NCBI RefSeq assembly: GCF_003259155.1
Contig: NZ_QGMQ01000005.1
Span: 1 to 64,000 of the forward strand
Direction of reading: 5' to 3'
From: Marinimicrobium alkaliphilum
Lineage (GTDB): Bacteria > Pseudomonadota > Gammaproteobacteria > Pseudomonadales > Cellvibrionaceae
Length of the DNA: 64,000 bases
Below, piece after piece: positions 47,530 to 56,181 of this stretch; position 1 is the stretch's first letter; each line of letters opens with the position of its first letter. The position numbers and the translations under genes are program-made. The notes under the pieces were generated by a model that was given only the letters and a program-made list of their open reading frames with translations, did no database searches and was not told the origin of the DNA.

Positions 47530-49413
47530 ATGGTCACGCCGGTTATCCGCATTGCCGTCATTCTAAGCGCATGGCTGGGCCTGACTCTGGCGCTGCCGGC
47601 CAGTGCCGACGGAGCGGCCCTGAAGACGCTGCAAGCCGAGGTCGAAGCCCTCTTCCATGAGCGAGAGCTACAGGCACTCGGCATCGCGTTGATCGAGGAC
47701 GGCGAGCTGGTCTGGCTCGACGCGCTAGGGGTCGCCGACCCGACGCTGGGGGTCGCCGCCACGCCCGACACGCTGTTCCGAACCGCGTCCATCTCCAAAA
47801 TGTTTATCGCTCTGGCGGCACTCGGGCTTGAGCAAGCAGGCGCGCTCAACCTGGATGTGCCCGTGCGCGAACTCGCACCCGAGGTCCACTTCGACAATCC
47901 CTGGGAGGCCGAGCATCCGGTGCGCCTGAGCCACTTGCTCGAGCACACCTCGGGTTGGAACGATGCCTATCTTGCGGAGTACGCACGCCGTCCGCCAGAA
48001 CCCCTGGCGCTGGGCGACGCCCTGGCGCGTTACGCGCCCCAGCGCCGTTCCCGTTGGGTGCCCGGTAGCCGCTCGGCCTACAGCAACAGTGGCTCGGCCG
48101 TTGCGGCCTATATGGTGGAGCGCGCCGCGGGCATGCCCTACGAGGAGTACATTACCCAGGCCTGGCTCAGGCCCCTGGGTATGGACACAGCCACCTTCTT
48201 TGAGCCCGAGCCCGGCAGTGCGGCACTCGCCCACAGCCCGCAAGGTGTAGAACCCTACTGGTCTCTGCTCTATCGCCCGGTGGGCGCGCTCAACGCCTCC
48301 CCCCGGGAGCTGTCGGCACTGGTAAAGCTGCTGCTCGGGCGCGGCCAGTATCAGGGCCAGACCCTGCTGAGCGAAGCGGCAATCACGCGGATGGAAACGC
48401 CGGCGACCAGCCTGGCCTGGCTTGCGGGGGTACAGAGCGGCTACGGATTGTCCAATTACCTCAGCAGCCACAACGACGCCGGCATTGCTTTTTACGGTCA
48501 CAGCGGCAGCCTGGTAGGAGCTTACTCAAGGCTGCTCTACAGCCCTGAACTCAACAGTGGGTACGTGTTTGCGTTGACTGGCGGGGACTCCGCCCGTAAC
48601 GCCCTGGACCACGCCTTGCGCGATTATTTATTGCGCCACCGCACAAGCACCGCCATCGCTGCCAGGCCGCTGCCGGATCACTACCGCGCCCTCGACGGTC
48701 TCTATGAGCCGATAAACCCGCGCCACCAGCAACGGGGCACCTATCTGCCACTGGCGCTGCGCAGCCAGCGTGTCACGACGAGCGACCGCTTCCTCCATTC
48801 CCAGCCGCTGTTGGGCAACGGTGACCGCCGCCAGCGCTTTTACTTCGATGGAAACCACCCCGCGCTCATCGATCCGGGCACCGGCCTCGGGGCCGTGGCC
48901 CCGGTTGTTGACCCATTGGCGGGTCAGGTATTGCACCTCAACGATGGGGTTTATCAACGGGTAGCCGGGTGGCGTATTTGGGGGGAGTTGGGGCTCTGGA
49001 TCACGGTACTGGCCGGTAGCGCCCTGGCGGCGCTGTGGGTGATCGCGGAGTTACCGGTGGCGCGCTTTCGCCGACAAGCCATCGGTGCCAGGCACATGTG
49101 GCTGGTGCCCGCCGCCGTGCCGGGCCTGTTCCTGGGCGCGGCTTTACTGTGCCTGACAAGCCTGCCCACCACCGATTTCGTGTTACTCGCAAGCCGCGCG
49201 CCAGCGACCCTCAGTGTCTTCGGTTTCAGCCTCGGCTACGGGCTGGCCGGGCTGGCGGCACCGCTGGCGCTGATCTGGCTTGCCCGCCAACCAGGTACGA
49301 CCCGAATAGGCGTACGCCAAGGCCTGGCCTGGAGTTTGAGTCTGCTGCACCTGGTGATGGTCGTTTATCTCGCCAGCCGGGGCCTGATCGGGATTCGGGT
49401 CTGGACCTGGTAG
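47530..49413 (+). CDS. Beta-lactamase-family serine hydrolase with C-terminal membrane domain
   Basis: A 627-residue protein with a signal peptide (to about 26) and a class C beta-lactamase/DD-peptidase-fold domain: Ser87-x-x-Lys90 (SISK), YSNSG near 183, and HSG near 323 in place of KTG. The C-terminal 160 residues hold about four hydrophobic helices, so the enzyme is tethered with its active site outside the cytoplasm. Such proteins are usually esterases or D-aminopeptidases rather than antibiotic-destroying beta-lactamases. Co-translation with the S8 protease suggests a shared exported-peptide or envelope role (inference). Confidence 0.88.
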   Translation: MVTPVIRIAVILSAWLGLTLALPASADGAALKTLQAEVEALFHERELQALGIALIEDGELVWLDALGVADPTLGVAATPDTLFRTASISKMFIALAALGLEQAGALNLDVPVRELAPEVHFDNPWEAEHPVRLSHLLEHTSGWNDAYLAEYARRPPEPLALGDALARYAPQRRSRWVPGSRSAYSNSGSAVAAYMVERAAGMPYEEYITQAWLRPLGMDTATFFEPEPGSAALAHSPQGVEPYWSLLYRPVGALNASPRELSALVKLLLGRGQYQGQTLLSEAAITRMETPATSLAWLAGVQSGYGLSNYLSSHNDAGIAFYGHSGSLVGAYSRLLYSPELNSGYVFALTGGDSARNALDHALRDYLLRHRTSTAIAARPLPDHYRALDGLYEPINPRHQQRGTYLPLALRSQRVTTSDRFLHSQPLLGNGDRRQRFYFDGNHPALIDPGTGLGAVAPVVDPLAGQVLHLNDGVYQRVAGWRIWGELGLWITVLAGSALAALWVIAELPVARFRRQAIGARHMWLVPAAVPGLFLGAALLCLTSLPTTDFVLLASRAPATLSVFGFSLGYGLAGLAAPLALIWLARQPGTTRIGVRQGLAWSLSLLHLVMVVYLASRGLIGIRVWTW

Positions 49414-49425
49414 GCGCGAGCCGGC

Positions 49426-49779
49426 CTAGTAGGCAGGCTCGGGCTCAGGCTCGGCTCCCTCAACGTCGGGCGCGTCACTTTGGGGCTCATCCGGACTATG
49501 GCGCCCGCACTCCCAGCCCCAGGCGACCTGCTGTGCCACAAAGTTTTGTGCCTGTTCCTCACAGTAGCCGGCCTGATTCCGCGCTTGCCAGAGGGTCTCC
49601 ACCTCACCACCGCGCTCGTAGGTCACATCGCACGGCAGCGCCTGCCCTGGCTCAGAGTAGACGACGCTGACAATGCGCTCATCGTCGCCCAGGCTACAGT
49701 GGTAGACAATGGCATCGCTGGCCTGGGCAGCACCGGCCAGAAGCAGTAATAGCGTGCAAGTAAGCGTGCGGGTTTTCAT
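49426..49779 (-). CDS. Small periplasmic protein of unknown function
   Basis: A 117-residue protein starting at MKTRTLTC (ATG 49779, with GGGAG upstream; a start at 49815 would add 12 residues before the signal peptide). Signal peptide to about QAS, then a Cys-containing domain (YHCSLGDDERIVSVVY, LPCDVTYERGGEVETLWQA, GYCEEQ, WECG) and an acidic Pro/Glu tail. Four mature Cys suggest disulfides. No family recognised by name. It converges on the serine hydrolase gene. Confidence 0.75.
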   Translation of the reverse strand: MKTRTLTCTLLLLLAGAAQASDAIVYHCSLGDDERIVSVVYSEPGQALPCDVTYERGGEVETLWQARNQAGYCEEQAQNFVAQQVAWGWECGRHSPDEPQSDAPDVEGAEPEPEPAY

Positions 49780-50006
49780 CGTTTTTGACTCCCGGGTGAT
49801 GATCAGTAAACTCAAGCCTCCCTGTTATAGCCGATTTTGCCACCAATTGCGCGCAACGATGCCCGAATTGAGACCCAACGCAGGTCATCCATTGCGGCCG
49901 GACTCCCGCCAAGTAGTACAAACAGGCTATGGACAAGCCCCAACGGCGCGGCTAAAGTAATTCCCGAGCATGTGCTCAACTCAAAAAGACAAAGAAGGAT
50001 TTTTTT

Positions 50007-50471
50007 ATGATCAAGCGTATCGCAATCACCGCTGCACTCATCTCTGCTCCCATGCTGGCGTCCGCGGACCCCGGCTGTGGTTTGGGCGCACAGGTCTGGG
50101 ACGGCCAAGACGGCCCCATCGCACACATCCTGGCGGCCACCACTAACGGTACCTCCGCCAACCAGACCTTCGGCATGACCTCAGGGACTCTCGGCTGCGA
50201 CACCTCCGAGACCATCAGTGCTGCCGCTCTGTTTATGAACGATAATATTGACCAAGTGGCCGAAAACATGGCCAGCGGTGAAGGCGAAGCGCTCGACGCT
50301 CTGGCCAGTCTGCTGGGCATTGAAGCCACCGACCGTGCCGCGTTCCAGAGCCTGGCCCAGTCCGAGTTCGGCAGCATTTTCGCCGCTGAAGACGTGACTG
50401 CCGGCGCCGCTATGGGCAACCTGGTTGTCGCCATGTCGACCGATACCCGCTTGGCCAAGTACGTTTCCTGA
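50007..50471 (+). CDS. Periplasmic DUF3015 protein
   Basis: A 154-residue protein with a signal peptide (cleavage near ASA-DPGC) and the DUF3015 pattern: PGCGLGAQVWDGQDGP, HILAATTNGTSANQTFGMTSGTLGC, and a C-terminal helical half (ENMASGEGEALDALASLLGI). Two Cys may form a disulfide. Function unknown; it is frequently next to DUF4105 genes, as here. AAGAAGGA lies upstream of the ATG. Confidence 0.86.
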   Translation: MIKRIAITAALISAPMLASADPGCGLGAQVWDGQDGPIAHILAATTNGTSANQTFGMTSGTLGCDTSETISAAALFMNDNIDQVAENMASGEGEALDALASLLGIEATDRAAFQSLAQSEFGSIFAAEDVTAGAAMGNLVVAMSTDTRLAKYVS

Positions 50472-50486
50472 GCCCGCGGTTCCCGA

Positions 50487-50517
50487 CCGGATGCCCCCAC
50501 CGGGGCGTCCGGGTTTT
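50487..50517 (+). terminator. Intrinsic terminator after the DUF3015 gene
   Basis: CCGGATGCCCC and GGGGCGTCCGG form an 11-bp stem with one wobble pair, followed by G and TTTT. It ends 25 bases before the DUF4105 start. Confidence 0.75.
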
Positions 50518-50541
50518 CCCCTCCCCCTGCGATTGACTACC

Positions 50542-52401
50542 ATGCCCGCTGTCCTATTTTTTGGGCTGTGGCTGCTGGCACTTAACGCCACCGCTGCCCC
50601 ACTCCCCTCTGAGGCTCGCCTTCAGGCCCTGGCCGAAGACCGCCAATGGCTGACCCTGACGCACTACCGCCCGAAATCCGTGGGCCGAGGCTGGCACGGC
50701 AGCGCCAACGACAGCGCCTTTTACTTGGCCGAACAGGACAACCCCACACCACTGCAAGAGTTGCGCGCCACGCTGGCGGCACTGCAAAGCCCCGGCCCGG
50801 TGGACGATCAGCATCCGCGCTGTCGCTTTCCCGCACGCACGGCCTGGTTACAGACCCAGCTGCCCGACCTCGCGGTCGCCCAAGGCGACTGCCCCGAATA
50901 CCAGGCTTGGCGCGAACGCACCCCGGATGAGCGTCTGGTGCTGATTTTCCCGGCCGCCTATCTGAACAGCCCCTCGTCCATGTTTGGCCATACGTTTTTA
51001 CGCCTGGACCCGGCCGACGCCGACGTCAGCAGCACCCTGCTGTCGCACGCGCTCGATTTTGCGGCCATCGTCGATAGCCAGGACAACGATATCCTGTTCG
51101 CCTGGCGCGGCATGACCGGCGGCTACCCCGGGCACTTTTCAATCATGCCCTACCACCGCAAGGTGCGCGAATACAGCGCCCTGGAGAACCGGGACATCTG
51201 GGAATACCCCATGGTGTACACGCCGGAAGAGATCGACTTCCTGCTCAAGCATGTGTGGGAAGTGCGCCAAATCCGCTTCGACTATTACTTCACCAGCGAA
51301 AACTGCTCCTACCAGTTGCTGGCCCTGCTCGACGTGCTGCGCCCGGACGAGCCTCTGGCTTGGCAGTTTGGGTTGACCACCATTCCGGTGGACACGGTGC
51401 GCGCGGCGCAACGCGCCGGGCTGATTGAAGATGCGCACTACCGCCCGTCGCGCACCTCGGAATTCCGCCAAACCCTGGAGCAACTGCCCGAGGCGCACCG
51501 GTCTCTGGTCGCGCGACTGGTGCGCGACCAGGACTTTGAAACCGCCATGGCCGAGACCGCACGCCTGCCCGAGTCTGAGCGAGCCATGACCTATCTGGGC
51601 GCCCACCGCCTGGCGCGTCTGGTCGCCCAACAGCAGGGCAACCCGGACGAGCTGCGCCGCCGCTCCCACCAACTGCTGCTGGCTCGCAGCCAGCTCCAGG
51701 CCAGTACCCGGTTCGACCCTGAGCCACCGACCCGGGCCGAGCACGGCCACCGCTCCCGGCGCCTGCAACTGGCCGCCGGGCACTTTGACGACGAAGGCTA
51801 CCTGGGGCTGAGCTGGCGCCCCTCGTTTCATCATTTGAGCGACCCCATGCCCGGTTATGGGCGCGGGGCGCAGATCAACTTTCTCGATACCGAATTGCGT
51901 TACTGGGAGGACGAAGGGTTACGCCTGGAGCGCCTGGACATAATCGATGTGCGTTCACTCTCGCCCCGGGATCGCTACCTCAAGTCCTGGTCATGGCAGG
52001 TACGCACCGGACTCGAACGGGTCTACGACGGCCCGGACGAGCGTCGCCTGCAGCCGCACCTGCAAGCGGGCTTTGGCCACAGTTACGCCCTGGGTGATCG
52101 GCTGATGGCCTTTGTTCTGCCCGTCGCCAGCCTGGAGCACCAACGCGGGAACGAGCGCCCCTGGCAACTCGCCCCGGGTGTGCAATCCGGCCTGGCCTGG
52201 CACTCGCCGCAACTGACGCTGGTGCTGGAAGCAGAACACCTGTGGTTTCCGGACGTGGGGCAGGAGCGCCAGCAGGCCTCCTTGACCAGCGCCTGGTCGC
52301 CCCAGCCAGATCACAGTCTGAGCGTGGAGCTCCGGGGCCAACGGGGCTTCGGTCGTCACTGGGTCAGCGGCGGTCAGCTCGCGTGGCGCTACTTTTATTG
52401 A
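50542..52401 (+). CDS. DUF4105 (Lnb N-terminal periplasmic domain) protein
   Basis: A 619-residue exported protein with signal peptide MPAVLFFGLWLLALNATA. The DUF4105 core (about 60-300) carries YLNSPSSMFGHTFLRLD (His near 150) and YYFTSENCSYQLLALLD (Cys near 254). These are the candidate catalytic residues of the domain that Pfam, as I recall, names after Lnb, a lipoprotein N-acyltransferase. The C-terminal 230 residues look like an outer-membrane beta-barrel ending in aromatic RYFY. Start ATG 50542 is preferred over the frame opening at 50425, which lacks a signal peptide. Its 3' end overlaps the convergent DUF418 gene by 38 bases. Confidence 0.86.
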   Translation: MPAVLFFGLWLLALNATAAPLPSEARLQALAEDRQWLTLTHYRPKSVGRGWHGSANDSAFYLAEQDNPTPLQELRATLAALQSPGPVDDQHPRCRFPARTAWLQTQLPDLAVAQGDCPEYQAWRERTPDERLVLIFPAAYLNSPSSMFGHTFLRLDPADADVSSTLLSHALDFAAIVDSQDNDILFAWRGMTGGYPGHFSIMPYHRKVREYSALENRDIWEYPMVYTPEEIDFLLKHVWEVRQIRFDYYFTSENCSYQLLALLDVLRPDEPLAWQFGLTTIPVDTVRAAQRAGLIEDAHYRPSRTSEFRQTLEQLPEAHRSLVARLVRDQDFETAMAETARLPESERAMTYLGAHRLARLVAQQQGNPDELRRRSHQLLLARSQLQASTRFDPEPPTRAEHGHRSRRLQLAAGHFDDEGYLGLSWRPSFHHLSDPMPGYGRGAQINFLDTELRYWEDEGLRLERLDIIDVRSLSPRDRYLKSWSWQVRTGLERVYDGPDERRLQPHLQAGFGHSYALGDRLMAFVLPVASLEHQRGNERPWQLAPGVQSGLAWHSPQLTLVLEAEHLWFPDVGQERQQASLTSAWSPQPDHSLSVELRGQRGFGRHWVSGGQLAWRYFY

Positions 52402-53632
52402 TGCCCAACGCTTTTGTCATCGCGGGGCGCTGACCATACGCCAGGCTGCGCCACAACCACTCCGCCGGGCCGAAATGATAGCGGCGCAGCCACCAGTGAC
52501 TCAGCCACACCTGACCAGCAAAAAACACCAGCACGCACACCGGGTGCACGGCCCGGGGGATCTGTCCCCACAGGCCCAGGCCATAGCCGTAAAAGACACT
52601 GGTCCAGAACAGCGACTGGAGTAAGTAATGCGTCAGCGCCATGCGCCCAACCGGTGCCAACCAGGTCAACTGCCCGGCCTTGCGGGTCACCAACGCCAAA
52701 TAGCCCAGCGCCAGCACCGGCGAACCAATGGTAAAAAGTACGGCACCGAACAGGGACCGGACTCCGAACAGATCGTCTCCCGCACTCTGGAACAGCCAAA
52801 GGCTCACCAGCATCAACGCCAGGCCGAGCAGCAACCCCGGACCGGCCCAGGCCCGCAGAAAACCCGTCGCCGCCTCCGGGCGTTCAAGCCGCCCGGAGGT
52901 CCAGAGCCAGCGCCCCAACATAAAGTACCCCAGGACCGGCAGCAGCCAAAAGACGGATTCTGAGCCCACCAGGAACCAGTAACTGGCCACACGTTCGCGC
53001 ACCGCCTCCGCAAAGGTGCCATCACTGAAGACCGCATTTGCCCGCTCGATTACGCCGTGCAGCTCAGCGTTATTTTCGGTCATATCCTGATGGAGTTCCT
53101 GGGCAAAGTCCGGGCTCGCCGCCACCCCCAATAGCAGAATCAGAATCAACAGTGGACCCACGGACAGGAAGGCCACGCCCCATTTCCACTGGCGCTGCAC
53201 CGGTGTGCGCCGGAAAAGCCAAAGCATCAGCGCCCCGGTCACCGCGTAGAGCAACAGAATATCCCCGGGCCAAAGCAACAGAATATGCGCCCCGCCAAAC
53301 AGTGCCAGTACCGCCATGCGACGCAGGTACAGGCCGGCACCCGAGGCGCCGTGGTCATGGGCACGTCCGAGCAGAAGGGCAAAACCGGCGCCGAACAACA
53401 GGGAAAACAGCGGGTAAAATTTGCCTTCGGCAAACGTCATGATGGCCAATTCCGCCAGTTGGTCAGCGCCGCTCAAATCCCAATCCGGCCCGAGCCACAT
53501 GGCCTGAAGCGGCCGCCCAAACCACTGGAAATTGACCAGCAAAATGCCGAGCAGCGCAAAACCGCGCAGCACATCGAGATGCAGCATACGCCGAGAGGGG
53601 GACGTCGGTTGAAACGGGGGGGTGGGGTTCAT
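52364..53632 (-). CDS. DUF418 multi-spanning membrane protein
   Basis: A 422-residue inner-membrane protein with about eight to ten hydrophobic helices. N-terminal signature LDVLRGFALLGILLVN and C-terminal DUF418 region (PVGRMALTHYLLQSLFWT, GPAEWLWRSLAYG). Related to acyltransferase-3-like membrane proteins; function unproven. Start at ATG 53632 with AGGAGG 5 bases upstream, preferred to 53683. It overlaps the DUF4105 3' end by 38 bases, tail to tail. Confidence 0.9.
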   Translation of the reverse strand: MNPTPPFQPTSPSRRMLHLDVLRGFALLGILLVNFQWFGRPLQAMWLGPDWDLSGADQLAELAIMTFAEGKFYPLFSLLFGAGFALLLGRAHDHGASGAGLYLRRMAVLALFGGAHILLLWPGDILLLYAVTGALMLWLFRRTPVQRQWKWGVAFLSVGPLLILILLLGVAASPDFAQELHQDMTENNAELHGVIERANAVFSDGTFAEAVRERVASYWFLVGSESVFWLLPVLGYFMLGRWLWTSGRLERPEAATGFLRAWAGPGLLLGLALMLVSLWLFQSAGDDLFGVRSLFGAVLFTIGSPVLALGYLALVTRKAGQLTWLAPVGRMALTHYLLQSLFWTSVFYGYGLGLWGQIPRAVHPVCVLVFFAGQVWLSHWWLRRYHFGPAEWLWRSLAYGQRPAMTKALGINKSSATRADRR

Positions 53633-53807
53633 AGGTGCCTCCTGCTGATGATGATAACTCCTGCCGACAAGGCTAACAGGCAATGTCCGGGTTTGCTAAT
53701 GCAACGATACTGCGCCTTGACAAGAAGCCCCCAGCAACAGTTAATGGAGCCGGAGCTCCAAATAACCCTCAATCTGGAAACTCGCATGCTCGGGAGACAA
53801 TAAATCC

Positions 53808-54629
53808 ATGCGCCCTGGAAACCTCCTGCTCATCTGGATACTGACGGCGACACTGATCGGCTGCGCCCAGACACCGACAACGGATACAGCGGCACAGCCG
53901 GAACCACCGCCGGAGCCTGTGGCCATCACCGACGCGCACAGGGCCTATGTGCGCGAGCAAGCTGACCTTGGCCTGGTGCTGTTCGAAAAAGACGAAATGG
54001 CGGCGATAGCCACACAAATCCTGTTCGAGGAGCGCGTGCTGCCTTTCGACGAGCGGGTGGACGGCTGGGTAGTGGAAACCCGGGGCGAGTACGACTTCCC
54101 GATCGTCTATTTCCTGGGCCCCGGCCCCGACGGTATACGCAGCTATCACGCCGTGGGTTTCCCCTATGGCGAACCGCGCTACACGCCCTCGAACCAATCC
54201 ACCGAGCGCCTCACCGGCATGTACTCAGCGCGCACCCAAGCGCTCAACAGCCTCACCTATTACTGCGCCGAACGTTACAACACCGTCGTGCTTGAAGACG
54301 AAGGCCATTGGTTGGTGTACACAATGCCCGCGACCCTGGAAGACAACGTTATGTTGGTGGGCGGCTTCCATCGTGTGGTCATTGACAAGGCCGACGACTA
54401 CCTGGTGGCCGCCGAGCCCCTGACCCGCAGTTGCCTGGAGTTACCACTGGATAACAACCACGAGGTACTCTATGTGACCCACATTGTTGATGACACCCCC
54501 ACGGCCCTGCACAGCTTCCTGAGCCTGAGCTACGATGTGACCCTTTACGTCGGTACGCGCACAGGCGTTTGGCGCGCCCAGGACGGTCAGCTCACGCCGG
54601 TAAAAATCGACGCAGATTCCGCACACTAA
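53808..54629 (+). CDS. Lipoprotein of unknown function
   Basis: A 273-residue protein with lipobox LIGC (Cys19), a Thr/Pro/Glu linker to about 38, then a globular domain of 230 residues (FDERVDGWVVETRGEYDFPIVYFL, RTQALNSLTYYCAERYNTVVLED, and paired Cys near 153 and 206). No family recognised by eye. It is monocistronic between the divergent DUF418 gene and the gabD operon, 88 bases upstream of the latter. Confidence 0.72.
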   Translation: MRPGNLLLIWILTATLIGCAQTPTTDTAAQPEPPPEPVAITDAHRAYVREQADLGLVLFEKDEMAAIATQILFEERVLPFDERVDGWVVETRGEYDFPIVYFLGPGPDGIRSYHAVGFPYGEPRYTPSNQSTERLTGMYSARTQALNSLTYYCAERYNTVVLEDEGHWLVYTMPATLEDNVMLVGGFHRVVIDKADDYLVAAEPLTRSCLELPLDNNHEVLYVTHIVDDTPTALHSFLSLSYDVTLYVGTRTGVWRAQDGQLTPVKIDADSAH

Positions 54630-54717
54630 AATTGCGTCGAGCACCAATACTGGCTACTCTGAATACCATATAAAGACGATACAGATTGAGACACCTGTTT
54701 TTTTACGAGGAGAGGCT

Positions 54718-56178
54718 ATGCCCGCAGTTACACTCAAGGCTCCCCGGCTGTTCCGGGAGGCCTGCTACGTTGGCGGTCAATGGATTACCGCTGACAATGG
54801 CGCCACCATCGACGTCGACAACCCGGCCACCGGCGACATTATCGGCCGCGTGCCGTCGTTGTCCCAGGCTGACATTCAACAGGCCATCGACAGCGCCCAA
54901 GCCGGCTTCAATGAATGGCGGCAAATGACCGCCCAGGAGCGCGCCGACCTGATGCTGCGCTGGCTGGATTTGATGCAGGAACACAAAGAGGACATCGCCA
55001 CCCTGATGACCCTCGAACAGGGTAAGCCGCTGGCGGAATCCCGGGGCGAGGTCGATTACGCCGGCGCCTTTATCCGCTGGTTTGCCGAAGAAGCCCGGCG
55101 CAATTACGGTGAGACCATTCCCGCCGCCAAGCGCGGCCAGCATATTGTGGTCACCCGTAATCCGGTGGGCGTCACCGTCGCGATTACCCCGTGGAATTTT
55201 CCCGCCGCCATGATCACCCGTAAGGCGGGCGCGGCCCTGGCCGCGGGTTGCTCAATGATTATCAAGCCCGCCGAGGCCACCCCCTTTACCGCCCTGGCGC
55301 TGGCTCAGCTCGCCGAAGAGGCAGGCATTCCGGCCGGCGTTCTCAATGTGGTCACTGGCGATGCCCCCATGATTGGCGAAACCCTCACCGCCAGCCCGGT
55401 GGTGCGCAAGCTCAGTTTTACCGGCTCCACCGCCGTGGGTCGCAAACTGATGGCCCAGTGCGCGCAGAATATCCAGAAGGTCTCGCTCGAGCTGGGGGGC
55501 AATGCGCCCTTTATCGTGTTCGACGACGCCGACGTGGACAAAGCCGTGGAAGGCGCCATCGCCTCCAAGTTTCGCAACACCGGCCAGACCTGCGTCTGTG
55601 CCAACCGTTTTCTGGTGCAACGCGGCATTCACGACGCCTTCGTCGAGGCCCTGAGCAAGGCCATGAGCGAGCTGGTTGTCGGTGACGGCTTTGACGAAAA
55701 GGCCAACCAATCCTGCCTGATCAATAAGGCGGCGGTAGAAAAAGTGCAGACCCACTACAAGGATGCATTGGACAAAGGCGCACGCCATGTCTGGGGCGAA
55801 AGCCCGAACGACGCCAAAGGCAATTACGTCCAGCCGGTGCTGATCACCGACGTCAGCCACGACAGTACCGTATGCAAAGAAGAAACCTTTGGCCCGCTCG
55901 CCGCAGTCATTCCGTTTGACACGGAAGAAGAAGCCATCGCCCTGGCGAACGATACCCCCTACGGGCTGGCGTCCTACTTTTACGCCCGGGACATTCACCG
56001 CATCTGGCGTGTGGCCGATGCGCTCGAAACCGGCATCGTCAGCATCAACGAAGGCGCCTTTTCCAACCCGGCCGCGCCCTTCGGTGGCGTCAAGGCATCG
56101 GGACTGGGGCGCGAAGGGTCACGCCACGGTATGGAGGAGTACACAGAACTCAAGTATCTGTGCATGGGGGGGGAATAA
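54718..56178 (+). CDS. gabD: NAD(P)-dependent succinate-semialdehyde dehydrogenase-type enzyme
   Basis: A 486-residue aldehyde dehydrogenase close to GabD: NPATGDIIGRVPSLSQADI, VAITPWNFPAAMITRK, catalytic Glu in LELGGNAPF near 258, nucleophile Cys292 in GQTCVCANRF, and KEETFGPLAAVIPF. It oxidises an omega-semialdehyde to a dicarboxylate. First gene of the operon, with GAGGAG before the ATG. Together with the GabT-type gene it forms a transamination-oxidation pair; other semialdehydes than succinate are possible. Confidence 0.88.
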   Translation: MPAVTLKAPRLFREACYVGGQWITADNGATIDVDNPATGDIIGRVPSLSQADIQQAIDSAQAGFNEWRQMTAQERADLMLRWLDLMQEHKEDIATLMTLEQGKPLAESRGEVDYAGAFIRWFAEEARRNYGETIPAAKRGQHIVVTRNPVGVTVAITPWNFPAAMITRKAGAALAAGCSMIIKPAEATPFTALALAQLAEEAGIPAGVLNVVTGDAPMIGETLTASPVVRKLSFTGSTAVGRKLMAQCAQNIQKVSLELGGNAPFIVFDDADVDKAVEGAIASKFRNTGQTCVCANRFLVQRGIHDAFVEALSKAMSELVVGDGFDEKANQSCLINKAAVEKVQTHYKDALDKGARHVWGESPNDAKGNYVQPVLITDVSHDSTVCKEETFGPLAAVIPFDTEEEAIALANDTPYGLASYFYARDIHRIWRVADALETGIVSINEGAFSNPAAPFGGVKASGLGREGSRHGMEEYTELKYLCMGGE

Positions 56179-56181
56179 CCC

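Noticed and set aside
54632-54674. TATAAA at 54669-54674 with TTGCGT at 54632 as a gabD promoter
   Set aside because: The spacing is 31 bases, far outside the sigma-70 range; no good -35 partner was found.
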